From Solirubrobacter ginsenosidimutans (lineage in GTDB: Bacteria; Actinomycetota; Thermoleophilia; Solirubrobacterales; Solirubrobacteraceae): a DNA stretch of 64,000 nt. A program made the translations under genes and the position numbers. The stretch spans positions 434,001 through 498,000 of the forward strand of contig NZ_JAPDOD010000002.1 in assembly GCF_027587205.1 (NCBI RefSeq), read 5' to 3'. The notes under the pieces were generated by a model. That model was not told where the DNA came from, did not search any database, and saw only the letters and a program-made list of their open reading frames with translations. Of the stretch, positions 8,130-17,409 are shown one piece after another (the stretch's first letter is position 1; each line of letters begins with the position of its first letter).

Positions 8130-8789
8130 GTGGAGGCGCGCTACGTGATTTTCGATCTCGACGACACGCTCGTGCACTCGGATGCCGTGCGGGAGGCGTT
8201 CTGGGTCGTCGCGCGCGCCTACGAGATCGATCGCGCCAGGCTGACCCGCACGCTCGACGGCCTGCCCGGCCGCCTCGCGTGGGAGGTCTTCGTCGCGCTC
8301 GGGCTCAGCAATACGCGGGCGAAGGCGGCCACGAAGCACTTCCTCGCGGTGCTGGACGAGCTCAACACCGTCGCCCCGCCGGTCGCCTACCCCGACGCCG
8401 ACACGACCCTGCGCGAGCTCGCCGCCCACGGCGCGCAGCTGATGCTCTCGACCGGCTCGAGCACCGAGCGCGCCAAGCGGGTGCTCGACCACGAGGGCTG
8501 GGACGCGTTCACCGTCGTGCTCGGCTCAGACGGGCAGTGCAGCAAGGGCGACGCGCACTACGACCGGATCGCGCAGCAGACCCCCGACCGCGAATGGACC
8601 CACCACGCGGTCACGGTGGGGGACAGCCCGCAGGACATGCGCCTCGGCGCCGAGCACGGCGTACCGGTGCGGATCGGCATCGATCGCGACGGTAATCCAC
8701 AGACCCTTTTCGCCGCCGGCGCGACCCACGTTGTCAGCGCTCTGGCAGAGGTCGTCTCGATCGTCGCATCGATCCAGATTGCGGCATAA
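8130..8789 (+). CDS. HAD-superfamily hydrolase
   Basis: 219 residues with HAD motif I 'FDLDDTLV' (nucleophile Asp9, Asp11), motif II 'MLSTGSS' and motif IV 'VTVGDSPQDMRLGAEHG'. The cap is helical, as in phosphoglycolate phosphatase-like members. Start is the GTG of 'VEARYVIFDLDD'. It may dephosphorylate a sugar phosphate, given the sugar-modifying genes that follow, but substrate is not predictable. Confidence 0.82.
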   Translation: MEARYVIFDLDDTLVHSDAVREAFWVVARAYEIDRARLTRTLDGLPGRLAWEVFVALGLSNTRAKAATKHFLAVLDELNTVAPPVAYPDADTTLRELAAHGAQLMLSTGSSTERAKRVLDHEGWDAFTVVLGSDGQCSKGDAHYDRIAQQTPDREWTHHAVTVGDSPQDMRLGAEHGVPVRIGIDRDGNPQTLFAAGATHVVSALAEVVSIVASIQIAA

Positions 8790-8855
8790 CGGCGTGTACG
8801 CACGCGGACAATCAGGTAGTAGGTCGAATGAGTGTCCAAACGCCATACGACGTCA

Positions 8856-8884
8856 TTGCCTTCTCACCTTGATGATGCTACGAA
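8856..8884 (+). promoter_or_regulatory. candidate sigma-70-type promoter for the epimerase gene
   Basis: TTGCCT (8856-8861), a 17-base spacer and TACGAA (8879-8884) lie in a locally AT-richer gap. Transcription would start near 8891, almost at the in-frame ATG 8892, leaving either a leaderless start there or a 15-base leader for the ATG at 8907. By eye only. Confidence 0.4.
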
Positions 8885-8906
8885 CTACTCAATGGCGGGA
8901 GCACGG

Positions 8907-9920
8907 ATGCAGAAAGTGGTAGTCACAGGCGGGCTGGGCTTCATCGGCTCACACGTCGTCGACGCCCTGCTGGCGGCGGGCCGGCAGGTCACGGTCATCG
9001 ATTCGATGGTCGCCGCGGTCACGGATGGCCGCGAGTACGAAGTCTTCCCCGGCTGCCAGGTGCACCGGGTCTCGATCGCGGACTATCTCGCGCAGGGCGG
9101 GAGCTTCAAGGACCAGGACCTGGTGGTCCACGCGGCCAGCCACGTCGGCCCCGCGGGCATCCTGAAGTACCAGGGCTCGCTCGGCGCGGACATCGTCGCC
9201 GTCACGCAGCAGGTCATAGAGGAGTGCGTCACGCATGACGTCGCCCTGATCTCCTTCTCGAGCGCCGAGGTCTACGGCCGCAGCGGCATGCTGGCCGAGT
9301 CCGACGACATCATCGTCCCGACGCACTACAACGCTCGCCTCGAGTACGCGATCGCCAAGACGCTGACCGAGGCCGCGACGATCAACAGCCGCCACCGCGG
9401 CCTGCGTGGCTTCGTCATCCGCCCGTTCAACGTCGTCGGCCCGCGCCAGTCGCGCGCGGGCGGCTTCGTGATGCCGACCTTCGTGCAGCAGGCGATCGCC
9501 GGCCGTCCGCTGACGGTCTTCGCCGGCGGCGGACAGGAGCGCGCGTTCCTGAGCGCGACCGACCTCGCCCGCTTCATCACCGAGCATGCCGGCGCCGCGT
9601 TCGAGTCCGACCGCCCGATCTTCAACATCGGCAACCCGCTCAACACCATCACGGTGTGGAACCTGGCCGAGCGGATCATCGAGCGCCTCGGGTCCACGAG
9701 CAGCATCGAGCACGCCGACGCGCGCCTGATCCACGGCCCGCTCTACGAGGAGGCGGAGTCGATCCAGAAGCTCCCGGTCCTCGACGCGGCCAAGGCCGTC
9801 GGCTGGGCACCGACCATCACGCTCGACGAGCTGATCGACGAGACCGCGCTCTATTACCGCGTGCGCGACGACGCGCGCGAGGCCGCGGCCGTCCCGCTCG
9901 ACGCGGGTGCTCGGGTCTAG
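8907..9920 (+). CDS. NAD-dependent epimerase/dehydratase (extended SDR)
   Basis: A 337-residue extended SDR acting on a nucleotide sugar. The Rossmann motif 'GGLGFIG' is at residues 8-14, catalytic Ser in 'SFSSAEVYG', Tyr147 and Lys151 in 'YAIAK', and 'RPFNVVGPRQ' is the usual substrate-binding segment. The ATG at 8907 has GGGAG upstream; ATG 8892 is an alternative. It is followed, with overlap, by a PIG-L-type deacetylase, so the pair probably makes a modified sugar for a surface glycan or glycosylated metabolite. Confidence 0.88.
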   Translation: MQKVVVTGGLGFIGSHVVDALLAAGRQVTVIDSMVAAVTDGREYEVFPGCQVHRVSIADYLAQGGSFKDQDLVVHAASHVGPAGILKYQGSLGADIVAVTQQVIEECVTHDVALISFSSAEVYGRSGMLAESDDIIVPTHYNARLEYAIAKTLTEAATINSRHRGLRGFVIRPFNVVGPRQSRAGGFVMPTFVQQAIAGRPLTVFAGGGQERAFLSATDLARFITEHAGAAFESDRPIFNIGNPLNTITVWNLAERIIERLGSTSSIEHADARLIHGPLYEEAESIQKLPVLDAAKAVGWAPTITLDELIDETALYYRVRDDAREAAAVPLDAGARV

Positions 9921-10611
9921 CTTGCCGAAATCGGCGGTCGTCCTCGCGCCACACGCGGACGACGAGGCCATGGGCTGCTCCGGGCTCATGGCCAAGCTGG
10001 CGGAAGCCGGCAGCCGCATCCACGTGGTCTACCTCGCCGTCGACGGCTTCCACCACTACGGGGTCAACGGCGAGACGTCGCTGCAGCAGCGCCTGGACGA
10101 GATCGAGGACGTCCTCGCCCTCTTCGGCGAGAACACGACGTACGAGATCGCCTACAAGGACCAGGACCTGATCGAGAAGCTCGACACGCTCCCGCGCCGC
10201 GAGCTCGTCGACCGCTTCGAGAAGGTCCTGATCGAGCACAAGCCCGAGCTGCTGCTGCTGCCCGCGCTGCCCGACTACGACCAGGATCACCAGGCCGTCT
10301 TCTACGCCGCCCACGCCGCCGCCCGCCCGATCGCCAAGCAGTTCGGCAACCACCTCACGCCCAACGTCCTCGCCTACGAGATGACGAAGATCCAGTGGGC
10401 GGCCGAGCCGCTGCCCCGCTTCGCCGCCTTCACGGACATCACCGATCACATCGAGACCAAGCTCGAGTCGGTGAAGCGCTACAAGACGATGCTGCGCCCG
10501 AGCCCGCACATCCGCAGCCTCGAGTCCGTCAAGGCGCTGGCGACGATCCGCGGGGCGGAGATCGGCGTGACCTACGCCGAGGCGTTCGCGGTCCTACGCT
10601 CGACCTTTTAG
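9907..10611 (+). CDS. PIG-L/LmbE-family N-acetyl-sugar deacetylase
   Basis: About 234 residues. The zinc motif 'PHADDEAMG' near the N-terminus and 'PDYDQDHQAVF' further on match the PIG-L family, which removes N-acetyl groups from sugars such as GlcNAc-inositol or GlcNAc-linked lipids. The GTG at 9907 overlaps the epimerase stop; a TTG at 9922 is also possible. Operon structure suggests joint action with the epimerase. The convergent glycosyltransferase gene ends 18 bases inside this gene. Confidence 0.87.
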   Translation: MLGSSLPKSAVVLAPHADDEAMGCSGLMAKLAEAGSRIHVVYLAVDGFHHYGVNGETSLQQRLDEIEDVLALFGENTTYEIAYKDQDLIEKLDTLPRRELVDRFEKVLIEHKPELLLLPALPDYDQDHQAVFYAAHAAARPIAKQFGNHLTPNVLAYEMTKIQWAAEPLPRFAAFTDITDHIETKLESVKRYKTMLRPSPHIRSLESVKALATIRGAEIGVTYAEAFAVLRSTF

Positions 10612-11583
10612 CCGCTCGACCGCGCGCGGACCGACGACGCTGCCCGCCAGCAGCGCCCACGCGTCCGGCTCGCGCACCAGCGACGGCTCCCGCCGCGCGA
10701 GGTCGGCGAGCCCGCGCAGCGTCGGCACGAACGGCCGCTCGGGCAGCGTCCGCTCGCGCACGCGGTAGACGAGGTCGCGCCGCAGCGCTCGGTCCGCGAG
10801 CCTCTCCAGCCCCGCCCGCCGCGGCCCCGCCGGAACGGTGAGCGCGTGGCGGCGCTTGACGTCGTGCACCTCGCGCAGCGTCTTCTCGGCCTGGAGATAG
10901 CCGTGATCGGTGACGTCGGCGACGCCGGCGGTGAAGCTCCCGCTGTGGATGCGGTAGCGGCAGAGCACCTCGCCGATCCACGCCACGTCCCACGTCTCCG
11001 ACATCCGCAGCCAGAACGCGAAGTCGAACGGCGGGTAGTCCTCCTGGCGGAACGCGCCCTCGGGGACGGCGCTGCGCCGGATCAGCGCGGTCGACGAGCA
11101 GACGCGGCACCCGTGCAGCATCGACTTCTCCACGAACATCGCACCCGGCTCCAGCGCCGGCGACGGCGTCCCGAGCCAGTCCTCCTCGCGCATCAGGTAC
11201 TCACCGCGCGCGTCGATGAGCGCAAACCGCGCGTGCGCGAACCCGGCCGACGGCGACGCGTCCAACGCCGCCACGGTCCGCGACACGAGCGTCGGCTCGG
11301 CGATGTCGTCATCACCGAGCTGGATCACGTAGTCGGTCGTGGCGCCCACCAGCGAGCGCGTGAAGTTGCCCACGATCCCGGCGTTGTCGGCGTGGCGGAT
11401 GTACCGCAGCCGCTGGTCGGAGAACTCCGCCACGACGCGCTCGACCGAGTCGTCGGGCGTCGCGTCGTCGTGGACCTCGAGCACGAGGTCGGTGTACGTC
11501 TGCCCGAGCGCCGATGCGATCGTCTCCGCCAGCCACTGCGTGCGCCGGTAGGTCGGAATGCAGACGGTGACGCGGCTGCTCAC
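10594..11583 (-). CDS. family 2 glycosyltransferase
   Basis: 330 residues with a GT-A fold: 'VCIPTYRRTQWLAETIASAL' at the N-terminus, 'HDDATPD' and the metal-binding 'LGDDDIA' near residue 95. Helical C-terminal region without membrane segments. The GTG at 11583 overlaps the stop of the upstream PhzF gene by 4 bases; a long in-frame upstream extension is the shadow of that gene. Likely acceptor is a surface glycan, given the convergent sugar genes. Confidence 0.87.
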   Translation of the reverse strand: MSSRVTVCIPTYRRTQWLAETIASALGQTYTDLVLEVHDDATPDDSVERVVAEFSDQRLRYIRHADNAGIVGNFTRSLVGATTDYVIQLGDDDIAEPTLVSRTVAALDASPSAGFAHARFALIDARGEYLMREEDWLGTPSPALEPGAMFVEKSMLHGCRVCSSTALIRRSAVPEGAFRQEDYPPFDFAFWLRMSETWDVAWIGEVLCRYRIHSGSFTAGVADVTDHGYLQAEKTLREVHDVKRRHALTVPAGPRRAGLERLADRALRRDLVYRVRERTLPERPFVPTLRGLADLARREPSLVREPDAWALLAGSVVGPRAVERLKGRA

Positions 11584-12392
11584 AGGACCACCTCGCCCGA
11601 CACGCACGTGACGGTGCCGCCCGCGATCCAGATCTCCCCGTCGGCCTGCGTCACGTGCACCCGCCCAGCCCGGCCCAGCGCCGTCCCCTGATGCGCGAGA
11701 TACGGCGCCGTCACCCGCCCGCTCTCGAGCAGCCACCCGGCCAGCGACGCGTTCAGCGACCCGGTGACCGGGTCCTCGGCGGTGGCCCCGTCCTTCGGGA
11801 AGAACGCCCGCACCTCGAGCACCCCGTCGGGATGGAACCCGGCGACGCCCACGTCGAGATCGACGTACGCGGGCGAGAGCGCGAGGACCTCGGAAGCGGA
11901 GCCGAGCAGCACCGCCACCCACCCAGGCCCGTTGTCCGCCCACGAGGCATCCAGCACGGCGGCCCGCTCCACACCCAAGACGCGGCACACGTGCGAGACC
12001 AGCGACTCCTCCACCGGCCCGCCCCGCAGCAACGGCGGCGCGGCGAACGCCAGCCCGTCGACGGTCCGCCGGATCGGGATCAGCCCCGCCTCGCACTCCT
12101 GCACGATCACGTCGGCGCTCGCGGGCACCCCACCCGCCTGCAGCCACGCGTGGCAGGTCCCGAGCGTCGGGTGCCCCGCGAACGGCAGCTCACGCGCGGT
12201 GGTGAAGATCCGCGCGCGGTAGTCGGCGACGTCGGATTCAAGAACGAACGTCGTCTCCGACAGGTTCGTCCAGTGCGCGAACCGCTGCATCTCCTCGGTC
12301 GACAGCCCATCACCGTCGAGCACGACCGCGACGGGATTGCCGAGATACGGCGTCGACGTGAAGACGTCCACCTGCGCGAAGGAACGCGGCAC
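11580..12392 (-). CDS. PhzF-family isomerase-like protein
   Basis: A 270-residue PhzF/YddE-type protein (diaminopimelate-epimerase fold). The N-terminal 'VDVFTSTPYLGNPVAVVLD', 'LPFAGHPTLGTCHAW' and the C-terminal 'EDPVTGSLNASLAGWL' are family hallmarks. There is no phenazine pathway here, so the substrate is unknown and the annotation should not be read as phenazine synthesis. Coupled by a 4-base overlap to the downstream glycosyltransferase gene. Confidence 0.9.
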   Translation of the reverse strand: MPRSFAQVDVFTSTPYLGNPVAVVLDGDGLSTEEMQRFAHWTNLSETTFVLESDVADYRARIFTTARELPFAGHPTLGTCHAWLQAGGVPASADVIVQECEAGLIPIRRTVDGLAFAAPPLLRGGPVEESLVSHVCRVLGVERAAVLDASWADNGPGWVAVLLGSASEVLALSPAYVDLDVGVAGFHPDGVLEVRAFFPKDGATAEDPVTGSLNASLAGWLLESGRVTAPYLAHQGTALGRAGRVHVTQADGEIWIAGGTVTCVSGEVVL

Positions 12393-12413
12393 GGCGCCGC
12401 ACTTTAACGCGAG

Positions 12414-13646
12414 CTACAAGCGCTGCAGCGCGCGGGCGACGTGGCGGTGGCCGACCGTCTCATAGCCCAGGATCGTCACCGCCGGCACGAGCGTGAGCAC
12501 GAGCAGGCAGATCGCCACGCTCACGCCCACCGCCGCCAGCGCGACCGTGAGCACGAGGAGCGCGGCCGAGCCGGCGAGCAGGCCCAGGTGGAGCGCGTCG
12601 TGTTCGCGCAGCAGGACCGAGTACAGGCCGTAGATGGCCAGGATGAAGATCCCCACCGGGATGGTCACGCTGAGCACGATCGCCGTCTCGGAGATCTCCA
12701 CCTCGCCCTCTAGGGCGAAGGCGGCGACGTGGAGCCCCGCGCCCATCGCTGCCAGCGGGGCGAAGATCAGGAAGTGCCCGTAGCCGAAGACGAACATCCG
12801 CTGCCGCAGGCGGGCGAGCGGCTCGCCCCACGGCAGCGCGAAGTACACCCACCAGCAGCCGAACGCCAAGCCCACGCCGGCCACCGCCAAGAGCGCCGCG
12901 TCGAGCGTCCAGCCCGCCTCACCGTGGACGAGCGCGTTCAGCGCCGCGACGGTGCCGATGATCACCTCGCCGAGCGTGATGATCACGAGCAGCCCGTAGC
13001 GCTCAGCGATGTGCTCCGCGTGCCACGGCGTCTGGGCCTTGCGCTCGGCGAGGAACGGGCCGACGACCTCGAGCGCGAGCAGCGCACTCATCGCGACGAA
13101 CGTCGTGGCGATCGGGAGGTCGAGGAAGACCAGCGCCACCCAGCCGGCCTGCGCGATGCCGATCGTCGTCATGTACGACCGTGCCGCGGGCGCTCGCACC
13201 GGGTCGTTCCGGGACACCTGCCACCACAGGAACACGAGCGCGACGCGCATGACGACGTAGCCCGCGACCATCACGCCGTTGTCGAGCGTGTCGCCGTGGT
13301 CGATCGACTCGAACATCTGCGGCAGGCCGAGCGAGAGCACGATCACGCCCACCATCTGCACGAACGTCGCGAGCCGGAACAGCCAGTCGTCGGTGTCATA
13401 CGCCGATGCGAACCACGAGTAGTTCACCCACGCCCAGATGACGGCGAAGCACGCGAAGACGAAGCCGCCGATCCCCGCCCACGCATGGCCTTCGGCGATG
13501 AAATGGGCCAGCTCGTCCGCCGCGGTGCCGAACGCGACCACGATCGTCAGGTCGTACAGCAGCTCCAGTGGCGTGGAGGCGCGGTGATCTTCCTCGGGGT
13601 CGCGGCCGCTGAAACGGCGCCGGCGGTGGGCCACCTGTTGAGACAT
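12414..13646 (-). CDS. low temperature requirement A (LtrA) family membrane protein
   Basis: About 410 residues with some ten to twelve hydrophobic segments. The N-terminal 'STPLELLYDLTIVVAFG' (residues about 24-40) and 'GLLVIITLGEVIIGT' in the middle are characteristic of LtrA proteins, whose biochemical function is not established. Start at the ATG of 'MSQQVAHRRRRF'; the longer open frame upstream is non-coding. Divergent from the SDR gene at 13719. Confidence 0.88.
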   Translation of the reverse strand: MSQQVAHRRRRFSGRDPEEDHRASTPLELLYDLTIVVAFGTAADELAHFIAEGHAWAGIGGFVFACFAVIWAWVNYSWFASAYDTDDWLFRLATFVQMVGVIVLSLGLPQMFESIDHGDTLDNGVMVAGYVVMRVALVFLWWQVSRNDPVRAPAARSYMTTIGIAQAGWVALVFLDLPIATTFVAMSALLALEVVGPFLAERKAQTPWHAEHIAERYGLLVIITLGEVIIGTVAALNALVHGEAGWTLDAALLAVAGVGLAFGCWWVYFALPWGEPLARLRQRMFVFGYGHFLIFAPLAAMGAGLHVAAFALEGEVEISETAIVLSVTIPVGIFILAIYGLYSVLLREHDALHLGLLAGSAALLVLTVALAAVGVSVAICLLVLTLVPAVTILGYETVGHRHVARALQRL

Positions 13647-13718
13647 CGCGGCGGATTCTGATCGAACGGGCAGATGAGAACCGTCGCCGAACCTCTCATC
13701 TCCATGTAGCGTCGCCGC

Positions 13719-14654
13719 ATGGCCAGTTGGACTACCGCGGACATTCCCCGTCAGGACGGCCGGAACGCCGTCGTGACCGGCGCCAACAGCGGGCTCGGCT
13801 ACCACGTGGCCCGCGAACTCGGCCGAGCCGGAGCACACGTCGTGCTCGCATGCCGCGACACGCGGCGCGGGCAGGAGGCGATCGGGCGGATCCTCGCCGA
13901 CGTGCCCGGGGCGGACCTCGAGGTGCGTGCGCTCGATCTCGCCAGCCTGGCGTCCGTGCGCGCTTTCGCTGCAGCCGCGCCGGAGCGGATCGACCTGCTG
14001 ATCAACAACGCCGGCGTGATGGCGCCGCCGTACCGCACCACCGCCGACGGCTTCGAGCTGCAGTTCGGCACGAACTACCTCGGCCACTTCGCGCTCACCG
14101 GGCTGCTGCTCGAGCGCCTCGAGGCCACCGAGGCGCCGCGGGTCGTGACCGCCGGAAGCAACATGCACAAGCTGGGCAAGCTCACCTGGGACGACCTGCA
14201 GAGCGAGCGCAAGTACCGCAAGTGGAGCGCCTACAGCGCGTCCAAGCTCGCGAACCTCTTGTTCGCCTTCGAGCTCCAGCGCCGCGCGACCGCCGCCGGC
14301 TCAAAGCTCCACTCGAGCGCCGCGCATCCCGGCTGGGCCGCGACCGATCTCTACGTCAAGGGCGCGCGCGTCGGCAACGCCACGCTCCAGGAGAAGGTCA
14401 TGTCCATCCCGACCCGCTACCTCGCGCAGAGCAGCGCGAACGGCGCGCTGCCGACGCTCTACGCCGCGACGGCGCCCGGCGTCCCACCCGGGGCGTACAC
14501 CGGGCCGAGCAAGCGGATGGAGACCGTCGGCCCCCCGACGCTCGTCAAGGGCAACGCCCGCTCGCGCGACGAGGGCGACGCCCGCCGCCTCTGGGAGGTG
14601 TCCGAACGGCTCACCGGCGTCCACTACGAGTTCGAGGCCGCCAAGGTGGCCTGA
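13719..14654 (+). CDS. SDR oxidoreductase, retinol-dehydrogenase-like
   Basis: 311 residues: cofactor motif 'TGANSGLG' at about residues 19-26, 'INNAGVM', catalytic '[11 protein letters not shown]' (YxxxK) and '[10 protein letters not shown]'. The long substrate-binding C-terminus places it with the retinol dehydrogenase/protochlorophyllide-reductase-like SDRs common in actinobacteria. True substrate unknown. It stands alone, convergent with the PPOX gene. Confidence 0.87.
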   Translation: MASWTTADIPRQDGRNAVVTGANSGLGYHVARELGRAGAHVVLACRDTRRGQEAIGRILADVPGADLEVRALDLASLASVRAFAAAAPERIDLLINNAGVMAPPYRTTADGFELQFGTNYLGHFALTGLLLERLEATEAPRVVTAGSNMHKLGKLTWDDLQSERKYRKWSAYSASKLANLLFAFELQRRATAAGSKLHSSAAHPGWAATDLYVKGARVGNATLQEKVMSIPTRYLAQSSANGALPTLYAATAPGVPPGAYTGPSKRMETVGPPTLVKGNARSRDEGDARRLWEVSERLTGVHYEFEAAKVA

Positions 14655-14663
14655 GCGCGACGC

Positions 14664-15053
14664 TCAGCGGACGCCGACGGTCTGGCGCTCCGGTTCGATC
14701 ACGGCGACGACGCGTTCCTCTTGCCGGGAATAGGGCGCGCCGATGTACTTCATCGAGATCCGGTCGATGATCTCCCAGGCCGCGTCGCCGTCGAGCCATT
14801 CGACGACCCGCCCGCGGATGACGACCGGCGAGAACGGGTTCTCGACAGGCGCGATGGACAGGGCCATCCGAGGGTCGCGGCGAAGGTTGCGTGCCTTCAG
14901 TGAGTGCGGACCGGTGAGGAAGACGACCTGGTCGCCGTGGGTGTCGACCCAGAGCGGCACCGTGTGGGGCGAGCCGTCAGGCAGCACGGTGGCGAGATGG
15001 GCGATCGAGGTGCCGTCGAGGACACGGCGCACGTCGGGGTCGAGCAGGGTCAT
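14664..15053 (-). CDS. PPOX-class split-barrel flavin/F420 oxidoreductase
   Basis: 129 residues of the pyridoxamine-5'-phosphate-oxidase-like split beta-barrel. 'AHLATVLPDGSPHTVPLWVD' and 'KARNLRRDPRMALSI' are typical of the actinobacterial F420- or FMN-dependent group. Divergent from an HxlR regulator, with two operator-like repeats between, so it is probably the regulator's target. Confidence 0.85.
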   Translation of the reverse strand: MTLLDPDVRRVLDGTSIAHLATVLPDGSPHTVPLWVDTHGDQVVFLTGPHSLKARNLRRDPRMALSIAPVENPFSPVVIRGRVVEWLDGDAAWEIIDRISMKYIGAPYSRQEERVVAVIEPERQTVGVR

Positions 15054-15068
15054 TCCTCCGCCTTTCCT

Positions 15069-15121
15069 AGTTCCTTGAGGAGACTCCGGAACCGTACCAG
15101 GCGAAGTTCCTTTAGGGAACT
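15069..15121. promoter_or_regulatory. two HxlR operator-like inverted repeats
   Basis: 15105-15121 is a perfect repeat AGTTCC-N5-GGAACT. 15069-15085 is a weaker copy, AGTTCC-N5-GAGACT, with the starts 36 bases apart. Both sit in the 89-base gap between divergent PPOX and HxlR genes, where binding would control both. Assignment to the HxlR protein is inference from position. Confidence 0.65.
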
Positions 15122-15142
15122 CCGATTGCTACGCTGGCGGGC

Positions 15143-15595
15143 ATGCAACGCACGAACTTCGGCGAGATGGCGTGTTCGATCGCGCGTACGCTGGACGTGA
15201 TCGGAGAGCCTTGGTCGCCGCTGATCCTGCGCGACGTGTGGGTCGGGTTCACCCGGTTCGAGCAGATCCAGTCGGACCTCGGCATCTCGCGCAAGGTCCT
15301 GACGGAGCGGCTGAACCACCTCGTCGAGCATGGAGTGCTCGAGCGCCGGCCCTATGACCAGAGGCCCCGCTACGAGTACGTCCTGACGGACAAGGGCACC
15401 GAGCTCGTCGACATGCTGATGGTGATGGTCGGCTGGGCCGACAAGTGGCTCGCCGGTGAGGCGGGTCCTCCGGTCCTGTACCGCCACCACGCGTGCGGGG
15501 AGATCAGCCACGTCGACCTGCGCTGCGCGCACTGCGGCGAGCCGATGCACGCCGGGGACGTCGAGCTCCTTCCCGGCCCCGGCGCCGCGGCCTGA
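15143..15595 (+). CDS. HxlR-family transcriptional regulator
   Basis: 150 residues with the HxlR winged helix: 'CSIARTLDVIGEPWSPLILRDV', 'FEQIQSDLGISRKVLTERLNHLVEHGVLER' (recognition helix) and 'YVLTDKGTEL'. The C-terminus has two Cys pairs ('HACGE' and 'CAHCGEP'), which could bind metal or sense redox. It is divergent from the PPOX gene and probably autoregulates through the repeats in the gap. Confidence 0.88.
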   Translation: MQRTNFGEMACSIARTLDVIGEPWSPLILRDVWVGFTRFEQIQSDLGISRKVLTERLNHLVEHGVLERRPYDQRPRYEYVLTDKGTELVDMLMVMVGWADKWLAGEAGPPVLYRHHACGEISHVDLRCAHCGEPMHAGDVELLPGPGAAA

Positions 15596-15672
15596 CACTG
15601 ACGGATGCACCCACAGGCGCTCAGCGAGGAACGGCTCCGCTCGGTCGATCACCCGCGGGAGGATGCCCCGCG

Positions 15673-16872
15673 TCAGCTGAATGGCTCGCCGGCCCGCGCG
15701 CGGGCGGCCTGGCGGACCAGGTGGTCGCGCTCGGCGACGTTCGTCGCGCGCCGGGAGGCCTCGGCGTACGCCGTGGCGGCGGCGGGCAGGTCGCCTTCGA
15801 GCTCGTGCAGGTGGCCGCGCACGGCGTGCCACCGGTGGCGGTCGCCGAGCACCTCGTGCAGCCGATCGGTCTCGAGCAGTCCCGCGGCGGGACCGTGGAC
15901 GTGGCCGACCGCGACCGCGCGGCCGAGCATGGCGGCGGGGTCCTGGCGCACCGGGTCGCCGGCGAGGGCGATGAGGTCGTCGTACCAGGCGAGGATCTGC
16001 GGCCAGTCGGTCTCCTCCGCGGCGGCCGCGTCGTCGTGCAGGGCGGCGATGGCGGCCTCGATCTGGTAGCGCCCGGGGCGCTGGACGGCCAGCGCCGACT
16101 GCAGGACGCGCACGCCCTCGGCGATCTCGCGGGTGTCCCACAGGCCGCGGTCCTGCCGGTCGAGCGTGACGACGCGGCCCTTGGAGTCAAAGCGCGCCGG
16201 GAGGCGCGCGTGGTTGAGCAGCATGAGCGCGAGCAGCCCACGCGCCTCCGGCTCCTCGGTGGCGAGGGTGAGTTGGCGGGCGAGCCGGATCGCCTCGCGC
16301 GCGAGGTCGACCCGGTCCGTGTGGCCGGTCGAGTAGATGAGGTAGAGCACGCGCAGCACGACGGCGAGGTCACCGGGCTGGTCCAGCTGGAGTCCGCGCA
16401 CGGTGCGCTTGGCCCGGCTGATCCGCTGCGCCATCGTCGCCTCCGGCACGAAGAAGGCGTCGGCGATCTCCCGCGTGGTGAGGCCGCCGACGGCGCGCAG
16501 GGTCAGCGCCACCTGCGAGGCTGGCGCGAGGTCGGGATGGCAGCAGCAGAAGAGCAGGAAGAGCGTGTCGTCGCCCTCGTCGGCACTCGCCCCGTGGCGC
16601 GGCTCCGCGTGGATCTCCTCCTCGCGGCGGTGGCGGGCGGCCTCGCTGCGGCGCGCGTCGACGAGCCGCCGGGTCGCGACCGTCGCCAGCCACGCGCGCG
16701 AGTCGTGCGGCGGGTGCTCGGGCCACACCCGCAGCGCCTCCAGCAGCGCCTCCTGCAACGCGTCCTCAGCGGCATCGAAGTCCTCGCCCCGGCGGACGAG
16801 GCTCGCCAGCACCCGAGGGACGAGGGCGCGCAGCGCGCCCTCGTCCAGCCACCGCGCCGGCTCCTCGATCAC
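15673..16872 (-). CDS. ECF sigma factor with C-terminal DUF6596 domain (ECF42-like)
   Basis: 399 residues, far longer than a minimal ECF sigma factor. Region 2 lies at about residues 15-80 ('DAAEDALQEALLEALRVWP'), region 4 at about 120-165 ('LTTREIADAFFVPEATMAQRISRAKR'), followed by a roughly 220-residue DUF6596/TPR-like extension starting 'DLAVVLRVLYLIYSTGH'. This layout and the upstream DGPF protein match the ECF42 group, which usually has no anti-sigma factor. The ATG overlaps the DGPF stop, so they are co-translated. Confidence 0.9.
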   Translation of the reverse strand: MIEEPARWLDEGALRALVPRVLASLVRRGEDFDAAEDALQEALLEALRVWPEHPPHDSRAWLATVATRRLVDARRSEAARHRREEEIHAEPRHGASADEGDDTLFLLFCCCHPDLAPASQVALTLRAVGGLTTREIADAFFVPEATMAQRISRAKRTVRGLQLDQPGDLAVVLRVLYLIYSTGHTDRVDLAREAIRLARQLTLATEEPEARGLLALMLLNHARLPARFDSKGRVVTLDRQDRGLWDTREIAEGVRVLQSALAVQRPGRYQIEAAIAALHDDAAAAEETDWPQILAWYDDLIALAGDPVRQDPAAMLGRAVAVGHVHGPAAGLLETDRLHEVLGDRHRWHAVRGHLHELEGDLPAAATAYAEASRRATNVAERDHLVRQAARARAGEPFS

Positions 16873-17288
16873 GCCGCGTCAGTCGTCTGAGGGCGCTCCC
16901 ACATGATCTCCCGGACGTCGATCCACTCGTACATCGGCTCCCCACCCGGCCCGGGCTCGGAGGAGACGTAGGCCGCGAGCTCGACCGCGCGCTCGTACGA
17001 ATCGACGTCGATCATCCACCAGCCGGCGACCAGGTCGCTGGTCTCGGGATGCGGGCCGTCGGTCGTGACCGGCGCGGCGTCCGGGCCGCCGTAGCGCACC
17101 CACGTCTGCGCCGGCGCGAGTGCCCGCGTGTCGACGTATTCGCCGTTGGACTCCAGCAGCTCGCTGACGTGATGCTGGAAAGCGACATGCGCCTCCACGT
17201 CCTCCGGGGCCCACTCGTCGATCGGCGGCACCTTGCGATGCTGCTCGGGGCCGCCGCGATAGTGCTTCAGAAGCAGGTACTTCGGCAT
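16869..17288 (-). CDS. DGPF/YciI-family protein
   Basis: 139 residues, start 'MPKYLLLKHYRGG', preceded by an AGGAGAA ribosome site. YciI-like alpha-beta fold; 'TTDGPHPETSDLVAGWWMIDVDSYERAVELA' is the typical central part, here 'TDGP' in place of DGPF. Such proteins are the regular partners and targets of ECF42 sigma factors; biochemical role unknown. First gene of the two-gene operon. Confidence 0.88.
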   Translation of the reverse strand: MPKYLLLKHYRGGPEQHRKVPPIDEWAPEDVEAHVAFQHHVSELLESNGEYVDTRALAPAQTWVRYGGPDAAPVTTDGPHPETSDLVAGWWMIDVDSYERAVELAAYVSSEPGPGGEPMYEWIDVREIMWERPQTTDAA

Positions 17289-17409
17289 CGTGTTCTCCTG
17301 GTGTCCTGGGCCGCGCCTGTCGCGGCCCTTCACCTGGTGAGCGGAGCCGGCCGGCGCTTCTCGACATGGAATCACTGATTCCCGCGGCGAGAGCCTCTAC
17401 GGCTGAGAC

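Noticed and set aside
11580..12392. Phenazine biosynthesis locus suggested by PhzF
   Set aside because: No other phz gene is present; PhzF-like proteins are widespread without phenazine production.
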